From the NCBI RefSeq assembly GCF_007273535.1, contig NZ_CM017506.1, positions 32,969 to 96,968 on the forward strand: 64,000 bases of DNA. The letters run 5' to 3'. The notes beneath the pieces were generated by a model that was not told the DNA's origin, did no database searches, and saw only the letters and a list, made by a program, of their open reading frames with translations. Origin of the DNA: Niallia circulans (lineage in GTDB: Bacteria > Bacillota > Bacilli > Bacillales > Cytobacillaceae). Every line of letters starts with the position of its first letter. Within the stretch, counting starts at the first letter, position 1. The translations under genes and the position numbers were made by a program. Below, piece after piece: positions 24,775 to 32,384 of this stretch.

Positions 24775-25601
24775 TGAAATTTTTTGGTGAAAGCAAAGTA
24801 TTGAGTATAGATGAGCTGAATGCTTATCGTACTGCATATGGAAATCCTTTAATGAAAAAGGAGATTTTTACGGCTTTAGTAGTTCCTTTTATGGTTAGTT
24901 TTTTCAGTGTTTATGTTCTTACCTACTATTGGTGGTTGGCACTAATTGCTGGAGTTGTAGGTGTATCTTATGGGTTCATAGTACTAATGAAAATTAACGT
25001 GGAGCGTATCTATAACCAAGAATCCATGATACAGAGAAACAGATTTATAAATACAATGACTAGTTTGTTAGCTAATCCAGATGAAACAGTCGTAACTGCT
25101 TTAAAATGGTGTGCTAAGGAAATCGCTAAAGGTGAATTAAAAAAGGAATTGGATCAATTAATCGTTGATTTAATGGATGCTACACCAAAACAAGTCCAGT
25201 CCGCATTTAATTTATTAAAGGAAAAATATACTAGTGATTTTGTTTTTGGTTTATTTATGGACAACCTTGTTACGGCTTCGTTAGAAGGAAGAACAGATAT
25301 TAAAAAGATAAAGGAACTAAAGTCATGGCATAATGATGTGTTAGAGCAAAGAAATATATTTATACAGAATAAAGTTTTGTATAAGAGACAATTTAAAGCA
25401 ACAACTTTATATCCTGTAGTAGTTGTCGGCATTTTAACCTTTGCAAGGGGAGTAGATGCTTATTTACTTTATTACGCTCACAATATCATCGGTTGGGTGT
25501 GTAGTGCCATACTAATAGGAGCATTATGTTTTTACTTTCATTCCCTTCAAATGAACTTAGCAGATGATGAAGTAATGGAGGTGAAAATGTGGAGGAAATA
25601 A
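24774..25601 (+). CDS. TadB-like pilus membrane platform protein
   Basis: The start overlaps the ATPase stop. Two membrane helices lie near residues 33-75, then a soluble helical domain (about 85-200) and two more helices near 210-255. That is the arrangement of TadB/TadC (T2SF-domain) proteins that anchor the ATPase and extrude pilins. It has the length of known members. The pair with the next gene matches tadB-tadC order. Confidence 0.72.
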   Translation: MKFFGESKVLSIDELNAYRTAYGNPLMKKEIFTALVVPFMVSFFSVYVLTYYWWLALIAGVVGVSYGFIVLMKINVERIYNQESMIQRNRFINTMTSLLANPDETVVTALKWCAKEIAKGELKKELDQLIVDLMDATPKQVQSAFNLLKEKYTSDFVFGLFMDNLVTASLEGRTDIKKIKELKSWHNDVLEQRNIFIQNKVLYKRQFKATTLYPVVVVGILTFARGVDAYLLYYAHNIIGWVCSAILIGALCFYFHSLQMNLADDEVMEVKMWRK

Positions 25602-26347
25602 CTGAAATACCTATAGAAAAAACAAGAATGCAAAGATTTTGGCATTTAGTCGCAGAACAAGATCTGTATGAAATGGTTGAAAAGTCAGGGTTTGGAGAAT
25701 ACGAGTTTTATTTGTTCCAGAAGAGAAGAATGAGAAATGCGCTCTTGTCTACTCTTGCTGCAGTTATTCCAGCTTTTCTAGTTAGTCCCTGGCTATCATT
25801 GTTATCTATAATCTTTTTCGTTTATTCTTGGAGAAATGCTTACACAAAAGAAAAACATGAATATAACGGTCTAGTATATGAAAAACAAATTTCATGGTAT
25901 GTTTTTCAGCGATTAATTGTCACCTACCTACAGGATTCAAATGAGTCTATCATAACTACTTTTCGAAAGCTGTTGGATCGCTTAGAGGATGGAGAATTTA
26001 AAAATAATCTGTATCGGTTGATTATTGATATAACGGAAAGTCCCAATAAGGTTCAACCATATATGCAATTTGCTGAAGTAGCTGCAGGGGGAACCGATGA
26101 AGCTCGCACGTTTATGACATCACTTTATAATTACACAAACCACACAAGTGATAGCAGTATTATTGATGAGTTAAGTGATATAGCTAGAAAAGCAATGATG
26201 CGAGGTATTGAAGATATTCGAAAACATAAAGAAAGAACATTTATTATGTATCCAACTAAACTGACTATGGTGAACTTTATACCAATGATTGGTTATATGG
26301 CTGGGGCTGCCTTTGATATCTTTACCCGAAATATGAACAATCTTTAA
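25589..26347 (+). CDS. TadC-like pilus membrane platform protein
   Basis: GTG 25589 has GGAGG seven bases upstream, inside the previous gene. The protein has a cytoplasmic start, two helices about residues 50-82 (LLSTLAAVIPAFLVSP, LSLLSIIFFVYSW), a helical soluble domain and one hydrophobic segment near the end (TMVNFIPMIGYMAGAAF). It is a partner of the preceding TadB-like protein and would form the inner platform of a Tad-type pilus. Sequence conservation is low; the assignment depends on topology and context. Confidence 0.68.
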   Translation: MEEITEIPIEKTRMQRFWHLVAEQDLYEMVEKSGFGEYEFYLFQKRRMRNALLSTLAAVIPAFLVSPWLSLLSIIFFVYSWRNAYTKEKHEYNGLVYEKQISWYVFQRLIVTYLQDSNESIITTFRKLLDRLEDGEFKNNLYRLIIDITESPNKVQPYMQFAEVAAGGTDEARTFMTSLYNYTNHTSDSSIIDELSDIARKAMMRGIEDIRKHKERTFIMYPTKLTMVNFIPMIGYMAGAAFDIFTRNMNNL

Positions 26348-26364
26348 GAGAAATGGGTGGTTAA

Positions 26365-26730
26365 ATGTATGCAGAAGACGCTGCTGGCGAATTTTCATTA
26401 CAGATTATGTTAATGGCCTTTGTCATGTTTTTAATGGCTATAACCATATTCTTTGTAAGTTATATTCAATCATCTGACTTTAAGACTTATATAGATGGAC
26501 AGATTGAACGCAATGGTGGATTAACTTCAACTGCTGTTGAAAATATAAATGAGTACTCGAATAAATTTTACGATGGCAAGTTTGAGGTTACTAGTTTATC
26601 AGGTTCAGATAAAAAGTCATTTGGTTCAGAAGTAAATTATATAGTTACTGGAAATATTGAAGTATTTTTCTTTGATCTACCTGATCAACTAATTACATCT
26701 AGAGGGAGTGCCGTAAGTAAAGTGAGGTGA
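26365..26730 (+). CDS. Pilin-like membrane protein
   Basis: The 121-residue protein begins with a short polar segment ending in AAGEFSLQ, then a long hydrophobic helix (IMLMAFVMFLMAITIFFVSY, residues 13-33) and a beta-rich extracellular domain. The Gly before a Glu and helix recalls type IVb pilin processing sites (G then xxxxE), though the Glu is nearer than usual. Its place after the TadC-like gene supports a pseudopilin or TadE-like role. Confidence 0.6.
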   Translation: MYAEDAAGEFSLQIMLMAFVMFLMAITIFFVSYIQSSDFKTYIDGQIERNGGLTSTAVENINEYSNKFYDGKFEVTSLSGSDKKSFGSEVNYIVTGNIEVFFFDLPDQLITSRGSAVSKVR

Positions 26731-26735
26731 CTCAG

Positions 26736-26873
26736 TTGCAAAGTGGTGTAAGAAATCTGTTGATGATAGCAGGTGTTGCAGTTTTAGCAATACTCTTGGA
26801 TTTTTCCTTTAATTATTTTGATGTATTTAAGGAATTTGCAAAACTAAACTATAGAGCAATTATTTTTAAATAA
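26736..26873 (+). CDS. Tiny membrane protein, 45 residues
   Basis: GAGGTG lies six bases before TTG 26736. The frame encodes one membrane helix (LLMIAGVAVLAILLDF) and an aromatic, basic end (NYFDVFKEFAKLNYRAIIFK). It fills the gap between two pilin-like genes and precedes a terminator. It may be a pilus subunit fragment or assembly peptide. Confidence 0.6.
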   Translation: MQSGVRNLLMIAGVAVLAILLDFSFNYFDVFKEFAKLNYRAIIFK

Positions 26874-26882
26874 ATTTATTCC

Positions 26883-26909
26883 AAAACACTATTAAATATA
26901 GTGTTTTTT
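26883..26909 (+). terminator. Intra-operon terminator 3
   Basis: AAAACACTA pairs with TATAGTGTTTT around TTAAA, followed by TTTTTTC and a ribosome-site-like AAGGAGG at 26915 with no large gene behind it. Confidence 0.75.
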
Positions 26910-27018
26910 CTTTTAAGGAGGTGATTCAATTCATTAATAAATAAAAGGTTTTGAGGCTAATTAAGGGAGTAAGGAATTAAAAAATAAAAAAATTAAAAGA
27001 AAAGGGAGTTTTTTGATT

Positions 27019-27258
27019 ATGAGTTTTGAAGCAAATGCAGATCGCAGTATTAACGGGATTTATTCATTAATTATTGGAGTGGCAATTGGAAGTATATTAG
27101 CTGTAGCACTGCCAGCTGTATTCGAATCATTAGTGGATGTTATGAACAATAAAATTAATACAATCGGCATGATTACTTCTTTACCTAAAGTAGTAAACTT
27201 CGCAAGCCCTAATATGGTATTGGATAGTGTCCAATCAGTATTTAAAAACGTTGCCTAA
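27019..27258 (+). CDS. Small hydrophobic protein, candidate major pilin
   Basis: I chose ATG 27019 with GGGAG ten bases upstream. The 79-residue product has a helix GIYSLIIGVAIGSILAVALPAVF (residues 13-35), then an amphipathic stretch with MNNKINTIGM and a C-terminal VFKNVA. Its small size, one long helix near the N-terminus and position between the pilus motor and secreted proteins would suit an Flp-type pilin. No clear cleavage site was found, and no prepilin peptidase gene occurs in the window. Confidence 0.55.
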   Translation: MSFEANADRSINGIYSLIIGVAIGSILAVALPAVFESLVDVMNNKINTIGMITSLPKVVNFASPNMVLDSVQSVFKNVA

Positions 27259-27301
27259 AATTAAGGGATATTAAAACTATTTTGAAAGAGGTATTAAGAA
27301 C

Positions 27302-27922
27302 ATGAGATTATCGAAAAGTAAATTTGGGATATTAGCATTAACAGGAGTTATGTCATTAGGGTTTTTATTCGGAGGTAATTCAGCGTTTGCAGCTGAACAA
27401 GCAACAACAAAGGCATCTACAGGTATTCAGAGTGGAGGGTATAATGTTTCCTTGACAAGTCCTCAAGATCTAAACCCAACAGTTACTGTAGGTACTTCTA
27501 CACAAAAGGTAGTCATTGGAAAAATCCCAACAATAAATGTAGAAGATTTAACAGGTACTGGTTCTAATTTCTCTTTGAAAGTTAGTGCTACTGAATTAAC
27601 CGAAAAAACACCAAGTGGTGGTTTTAAAACAGGTTCATCAGCTTTAAAACCATTTAATTCTATGGTACTTAAAACAAATTCTTCAACCATATCCAATCCA
27701 AATGTAACATTCAGTGGAACTTCTGGTATTAACCTTGCTGGAGAGACATCCACTACTTTATATTCTGGTAGTAATGCAGGGGGAACAACGACAATAACTG
27801 CAGATAATGAAATTTATGTGACAGTTGCACCAAATAAGGTAACTGTAGATCCTGTTAACTATCCAGGTGGTCCAACTCCTTATGAAACTACTGTTAAGCT
27901 AAGTGTAGTACAGGGCCTATAA
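27302..27922 (+). CDS. WxL-like secreted surface protein 1
   Basis: A signal peptide ends near residue 31 (SAFAAEQ). The mature part is beta-rich and resembles WxL-domain proteins: VEDLTGTGSNFSLKVSATEL holds the position of the first WxL motif with F-S-L, and GGFKTGSSAL follows. The end PYETTVKLSVVQGL replaces the second motif. Such domains bind peptidoglycan or partner DUF916 proteins. The next gene is a paralogue and starts at this stop. It probably coats the wall near the mating apparatus. Confidence 0.72.
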   Translation: MRLSKSKFGILALTGVMSLGFLFGGNSAFAAEQATTKASTGIQSGGYNVSLTSPQDLNPTVTVGTSTQKVVIGKIPTINVEDLTGTGSNFSLKVSATELTEKTPSGGFKTGSSALKPFNSMVLKTNSSTISNPNVTFSGTSGINLAGETSTTLYSGSNAGGTTTITADNEIYVTVAPNKVTVDPVNYPGGPTPYETTVKLSVVQGL

Positions 27923-28533
27923 TGCGTAAGGTTAGTATGAGACAAAAGAGACTAATTTCTCTTTTGTCTTCTTTTGTTATCTGCATTGTTCTTTTCAATA
28001 CAAAGGCAGCTGCTGCAGATCAATATGTAACTACGGCAACAGCTGGAGTCCAGAGCCAAGGGATCTATTTAACAATTAGTAATCCACAAATATTAAATCC
28101 ATTAGTAACTGTAAGTGCAGAAACACAAAAAATAGTGTTAGCAAAGTTTCCAGAAATTAAAGTTGAAGATCTTACAGGAACTAATAGTGCGTGGTCACTG
28201 AAGTTATCGGCTACTCCATTAACAGAGAAAGCACCTGCTGGAGGCTTTAAATCAGGAACTTCGGCAATAGTTAGAAATACCATTCAGTATCGTGTTACCT
28301 CAGAAGCAATCTCTAATACGAATATAACAAGAACAGTTTCAGGAGCTGTAATAGATAAAATGACAGCAACGCTATATGGTGGAACGCAATCTGGAACGAC
28401 CACTATAAATGCAGTAAATGAAATAACAACAACAATAACACCTAATAAAAATATGGTCGATCTAATCAACTATCCAACAACTCCGACACCTTATGAAACT
28501 ACGATTACATTTAGTGTGGTTCAAGGGCTGTAA
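27922..28533 (+). CDS. WxL-like secreted surface protein 2 (paralogue)
   Basis: It is a tandem paralogue of the preceding gene, with which it overlaps by one base. The signal peptide ends near residue 32 (AAAADQ). Here the motif is a true WxL: TGTNSAWSLKLSATPLTEKA. The ends are nearly identical (PYETTITFSVVQGL). The pair could form a heteromeric fibre or have divided binding roles. There is no wall anchor; attachment is probably through the DUF916/DUF3324 protein downstream. Confidence 0.78.
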   Translation: MRKVSMRQKRLISLLSSFVICIVLFNTKAAAADQYVTTATAGVQSQGIYLTISNPQILNPLVTVSAETQKIVLAKFPEIKVEDLTGTNSAWSLKLSATPLTEKAPAGGFKSGTSAIVRNTIQYRVTSEAISNTNITRTVSGAVIDKMTATLYGGTQSGTTTINAVNEITTTITPNKNMVDLINYPTTPTPYETTITFSVVQGL

Positions 28534-28590
28534 CACATAATAGAAAGCCAGGAGCGAAACTTCTGGCTTAAAGAAAGGGTGACATTAGAT

Positions 28591-29640
28591 ATGAAAAAAA
28601 TAACTTTATTAATATCAATTTTACTTCTCTGTATTCCTTCCATTTCTTTTGCCAAAGACAACGATAAAACAATAGGAAGTAATTACATCATTACTCCTAT
28701 CTACGAAGATAATCAAAATCCAAATCAAACAGGTAGATTTCAGTTATCACTAAAAGAAGACAGCAATTATCCTTTATCTTTTCGTATTCGCAATGATTCC
28801 AATAAAGCTATTACATTAAGTACACAACCATTAAATGCTATTACTGAAAGTGGGGGTTCAATTGGGTTTATAAACGGTTCAGATAACAATCAGTATACAG
28901 AGAAGGGATATGAAGTGGCCTCCCATTTGAGTATTGATGAAACTGTAGAACTTAAAGCTAATGAAGAGAAGGTTATTCCCTTTAATTTAAATACAAAAGA
29001 TTTAGAAGATGGCACCTATTTAGGTGCCATTTCTTTTAGAGAAGAACAATCTGGAGAATCTACAAGTATTAGTAATGAGGAAAAACAGACAGGCACAATT
29101 GAAACAAATTATGAAATTGAAAAAATACTACCTATTGAATTTACGATAGGAAAGCCAACTGCAATTGATAACAAATCATTAGCTAAGTCTTTCGTTAAAT
29201 CTGTGAGACAAGAAGACGGTAATTTAAAAATTGATGTAGAAAATGATAATGCTGCTTTAGTAGATGGAGGCAAAATCGATATTACAGTTTTAAAAGATGC
29301 TTCAAAGGTGTTCTCTTTTCAAACAAACTTACAGCTAGCTCCAAAATCAAAGACAACTTTAGAAATCCCTTGGAATGGAGATCTATCCAGTGGTGATTAC
29401 AAGGCATCTGTAGAAACCACTTTTAACAAAAATAGTAGTAAAAAGTCCTTTGATTTTTCTATTGCTAAAAAAGAAGTAGAAGAGGTGGAAAAACAAACAT
29501 TCGATGATGAAAAAATTGTAGTGGAAAGCAATTCTAACGGGTTGCTTGTAGGTACATTAATAGGAGCTTTTGTTGTATTTCTTATACTGGTGTTAATCAT
29601 TTTGAGACAAAGAAAAGTGATGAAGAAGTATAAAAAATAA
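28591..29640 (+). CDS. WxL-interacting protein (DUF916 + DUF3324) with membrane anchor
   Basis: ATG 28591 is preferred over the GTG at 28579 because AAAGGGTG precedes it. The 349-residue protein has a signal peptide (to about residue 22), a DUF916-like beta domain (FQLSLKEDSNYPLSFRIRND, LEDGTYLGAISF), a DUF3324-like domain (DVENDNAALVDGGKIDITVL) and a C-terminal membrane helix (GLLVGTLIGAFVVFLILVLI) with basic tail. Such proteins bind WxL proteins and peptidoglycan. Gene order WxL-WxL-DUF916 matches known WxL loci of Firmicutes, here placed inside a conjugation operon. Confidence 0.85.
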   Translation: MKKITLLISILLLCIPSISFAKDNDKTIGSNYIITPIYEDNQNPNQTGRFQLSLKEDSNYPLSFRIRNDSNKAITLSTQPLNAITESGGSIGFINGSDNNQYTEKGYEVASHLSIDETVELKANEEKVIPFNLNTKDLEDGTYLGAISFREEQSGESTSISNEEKQTGTIETNYEIEKILPIEFTIGKPTAIDNKSLAKSFVKSVRQEDGNLKIDVENDNAALVDGGKIDITVLKDASKVFSFQTNLQLAPKSKTTLEIPWNGDLSSGDYKASVETTFNKNSSKKSFDFSIAKKEVEEVEKQTFDDEKIVVESNSNGLLVGTLIGAFVVFLILVLIILRQRKVMKKYKK

Positions 29641-29735
29641 AAAGACTGAAGAATGATTGAGGTACCTAGCCCTTTAAAGGTGGTGATATAGAAAAGTTCA
29701 AAGATTTCAAAAAATTATAGAAGGGGGTTTTATAA

Positions 29736-30866
29736 ATGGAAAAGCAGCAAGCTCATCCAGTCATGGATGTTGTAAATCAGGGAGTAGAAGAATTAAAGAG
29801 TGTTCTTGAGAGAAAAGGATTGTCTCCTGAAGAACCTGCAATATCTACCTTATTAGATAAACATTTCTTGAAAATGGAGAAGCTTTTAACAGAATTCACA
29901 GAGAAAATGGAAAAGGCTCCTTTAAAGGAAATTCCTCAATTAGAAATGAATATTGTTGGAAAGTTAAAAAAAGTATTTACTGATCTTACTGATGGTTTAA
30001 AGCAGGTAGTGGTAGATACGAAAGAACAAGTTCGCACTGGAATTGAGAATAAAATAAATGATATCAAAATTGATATTCATAATAAGATTGCTTCTAAGGT
30101 TCAGAGTGTAAATGACAAGATTAAAAACTTTACCGATACTCTAGATGAAAAGTATTCACTTATAGAAAAAACAGGAATACCCGAACAGAATCTTAGTACT
30201 GAATCAGGAAATAAGTACTTGAAAACAGAATTAAAAAATCTAATGAAGCCATATTTGGAAACACTAAAGGAAAAGCACAACAATTTATTTACTGATGTAC
30301 AAAATGAATTTACTCAAGGAAATGAATGGATTTTAACCATGGCGGCTAGTCGACAATCAAATGATTATCACAAGTTAACGGTTGACTTAAATACTGGAGA
30401 AGGTGCGCTGGAGTATCGTTACATAGATAGTGAGAAACCTGTTCATAAGTCGAAAAATCGTGAAATTGTAGAAAATTTCAACATTGCAGATTTGCAGTTA
30501 ACTAAAGAATTACGTAACAGGAGAATGGAACAAACGGCATCGTTAGATAAGACACAAGAGCCTTCTGAGAAAGATTTAAAACAGAATATAGATAAACAGG
30601 ATTCCCCAGCCGTTAAAACGGTTCCTGATGGTATTATCGGTTCTCAGAATGAAGGTGATGAGGTTCCAAGTGATACGTTAATTAAACAGTTGAAAAAAGA
30701 AAACAATGGGTTAAAGACTTTTTTAAATATTGTTAAAGATAAACATCCTGAAGTTTATCAATCTATATATAGGGACTTAAAGAATAGTATTCAACAAGTA
30801 CAAAAAACTGATGCCCCAAAAGTCGAAGTAAAAACAAAAGAAAAAGAATTAGAATTACAAATTTAA
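29736..30866 (+). CDS. Cytoplasmic coiled-coil transfer-region protein
   Basis: The 376-residue hydrophilic protein has no signal or membrane segment. Long helices and coiled coils occupy residues 15-190 (for instance KKVFTDLTDGLKQVVVDT). A central part with EYRYIDSEKPVH follows, and a C-terminal helix IKQLKKENNGLKTFLNIV. The type is common near mobile-element transfer genes, where it is usually annotated only as hypothetical. It may be a cytoplasmic adaptor of the T4SS. Function not recognised. Confidence 0.65.
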   Translation: MEKQQAHPVMDVVNQGVEELKSVLERKGLSPEEPAISTLLDKHFLKMEKLLTEFTEKMEKAPLKEIPQLEMNIVGKLKKVFTDLTDGLKQVVVDTKEQVRTGIENKINDIKIDIHNKIASKVQSVNDKIKNFTDTLDEKYSLIEKTGIPEQNLSTESGNKYLKTELKNLMKPYLETLKEKHNNLFTDVQNEFTQGNEWILTMAASRQSNDYHKLTVDLNTGEGALEYRYIDSEKPVHKSKNREIVENFNIADLQLTKELRNRRMEQTASLDKTQEPSEKDLKQNIDKQDSPAVKTVPDGIIGSQNEGDEVPSDTLIKQLKKENNGLKTFLNIVKDKHPEVYQSIYRDLKNSIQQVQKTDAPKVEVKTKEKELELQI

Positions 30867-30882
30867 AATATTAAATGGAAAG

Positions 30883-30912
30883 AAGCAAGCACTTTATTAG
30901 TGCTTGCTTTAA
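30883..30912 (+). terminator. Intra-operon terminator 4
   Basis: AAGCAAGCACT pairs with AGTGCTTGCTT around TTATT with a short T/A tail; the next ribosome site AAGGAG begins at 30915. Confidence 0.75.
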
Positions 30913-30928
30913 TAAAGGAGTTATTAAT

Positions 30929-31282
30929 ATGTTATCTATTAAAAAGTTTGAAAATGTAAATTGGAAACCTATATTTCTAGTAGCTTTTGCTTGTCTGGTG
31001 TTTATGTTATTACCTGATGCAAGTTTTGCAGCGGAAACAACAGGTTCTGTTCAAACTAAATTGAAAAACGCAGGAACTGCAATTCAGTCAGTATTAACAG
31101 CTATTGCAGTTATCGTTGGTGTTGTAGCTGCACTGAAAATTATCGTTAAACACTTGCCTAACATTGATGATCCACATACGAAAAATGAGATGTGGAAAGC
31201 TCTTGGTGGAGTACTAGCAGCTGTTGCAGCATCTGCAGCCATCATTTGGATTGCTCCTTGGGTATATTCTTTGTTCAAATAA
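30929..31282 (+). CDS. VirB2-like T4SS pilin (CagC/TrbC type)
   Basis: ATG 30929 has AAGGAG eight to nine bases upstream; the ATG at 30875 lacks one. The 117-residue protein has a cleavable signal (ending ASFAAET near residue 37), a membrane helix (IQSVLTAIAVIVGVVAALKI), a polar loop and a second helix (GGVLAAVAASAAIIWIAPWV). Signal plus two helices is typical of VirB2/TrbC/CagC pilins. It opens the T4SS core section of the operon. Confidence 0.75.
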   Translation: MLSIKKFENVNWKPIFLVAFACLVFMLLPDASFAAETTGSVQTKLKNAGTAIQSVLTAIAVIVGVVAALKIIVKHLPNIDDPHTKNEMWKALGGVLAAVAASAAIIWIAPWVYSLFK

Positions 31283-31290
31283 TAACCAAC

Positions 31291-31327
31291 AAGAGAAAGC
31301 TTATTAAAAGCTTTCTCTTATTTTTTT
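31291..31327 (+). terminator. Intra-operon terminator 5
   Basis: AGAGAAAGCTT pairs with AAAGCTTTCTCT around ATTA, followed by TTATTTTTTT; the ribosome site AAGGAG of the next gene touches the T tract. Confidence 0.88.
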
Positions 31328-31344
31328 AAGGAGTAGTGATACAT

Positions 31345-31734
31345 ATGGATCAAGACCAAGTGAAACAAGTCTTATTAGAAATGATAGATGGCAATGAAAA
31401 AAGGGGACGCAAGTGGTTTTTCCCCAAGAATGTAGACAACCAGTACAAAGTATTAGCAAATATGACAATAAAAGAGTTACTTTTTTATATCCTTCCAGCA
31501 TTATTGATTTCAGTAGGGATTGGAGCTATTCCACCCTACAATTCTATTGGCTTTTGGCTTATTAAAGCTGTTTTTATTGTATTAATTATTATTCTTCCAG
31601 TAATTTATGTGAATTATCGTCCTGTGAAATTTAGGGATAACATACGAGCGAAAGACTTTATTAAAGAATTTCTTGATTATCAAAAGAAAAAGAAGATGTA
31701 TTTCGTCAAACCTAAGGATAAATTTTTAAATTAA
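31345..31734 (+). CDS. VirB3/PrgI-like T4SS membrane protein
   Basis: ATG 31345 is chosen over GTG 31336 because of spacing to AAGGAG. The 129-residue protein has a cytoplasmic N-terminus, two adjacent membrane helices (LLFYILPALLISVGIGA, WLIKAVFIVLIIILPVIYV) and a basic C-terminal part (RAKDFIKEFLDYQKKKK). Size, double helix and position two genes before VirB4 match PrgI/VirB3-type proteins of Gram-positive T4SS. Confidence 0.68.
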   Translation: MDQDQVKQVLLEMIDGNEKRGRKWFFPKNVDNQYKVLANMTIKELLFYILPALLISVGIGAIPPYNSIGFWLIKAVFIVLIIILPVIYVNYRPVKFRDNIRAKDFIKEFLDYQKKKKMYFVKPKDKFLN

Positions 31735-31772
31735 TTTATAACCAGCAAAAATGAAATATAGGAGTGAATAGT

Positions 31773-32369
31773 TTGAGCGAGAAAGAAATTTCCTTCAATG
31801 ATATTAGTCCAATTGAGGGAGTATATTCCGATTTTATTTATTTAAAGGAACATGCTCTGATCACCATTATAAAAGTAAAAGGTGTGAATTTTGATTTGTT
31901 ATCTCTTTATGAGCAGAATTCCATCTTTGATGAATATGGAGCATTTTTGGCTCAAAATATTCATTACCGTCCACAGACAGTTTCTATGACAGTTCCAATA
32001 AAAATGGGGCCATATCTACATAAATGGAAACTTCAACATGTGAAATCTTCGCAAGATAATGAAGTGAACGAAAACCTACGACAACTTAGGGCTAGTTACT
32101 TATATGAATATCAGCAAAAAGAAACTGATTTAAGTATGGCTGTAAAAGCTCACTTTATTGTACTTAAAGAAAAATTAAAGAAGCCTACACTTGAATATTT
32201 ACAAGAAGCTGAAAGAAGATTAACAGAAAAAAGAGAAGAAATAATAAGAGCGATTCATCAGGTATTAAATGCTTATGACAGCCAACAGGAAGTATTAAGT
32301 GCTAATGAAGCATTATCCGTACTACATCAATTTCTAGATTATAAAACGTCTATCTACAATCAACATTAA
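31773..32369 (+). CDS. VirB4-associated T4SS protein (TrsD-like position)
   Basis: TTG 31773 has AGGAG eight bases upstream. The 198-residue soluble protein begins with ISFNDISPIEGVYSDFIYLKE and then a helical C-terminal half. It resembles the N-terminal, non-ATPase part of VirB4 proteins, and pSK41-type operons carry such a separate gene (TrsD) before the VirB4 gene. It probably works with the VirB4 ATPase at the inner membrane. Assignment by order and general resemblance. Confidence 0.5.
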   Translation: MSEKEISFNDISPIEGVYSDFIYLKEHALITIIKVKGVNFDLLSLYEQNSIFDEYGAFLAQNIHYRPQTVSMTVPIKMGPYLHKWKLQHVKSSQDNEVNENLRQLRASYLYEYQQKETDLSMAVKAHFIVLKEKLKKPTLEYLQEAERRLTEKREEIIRAIHQVLNAYDSQQEVLSANEALSVLHQFLDYKTSIYNQH

Positions 32370-32384
32370 AAGAAGGTGCAAACA

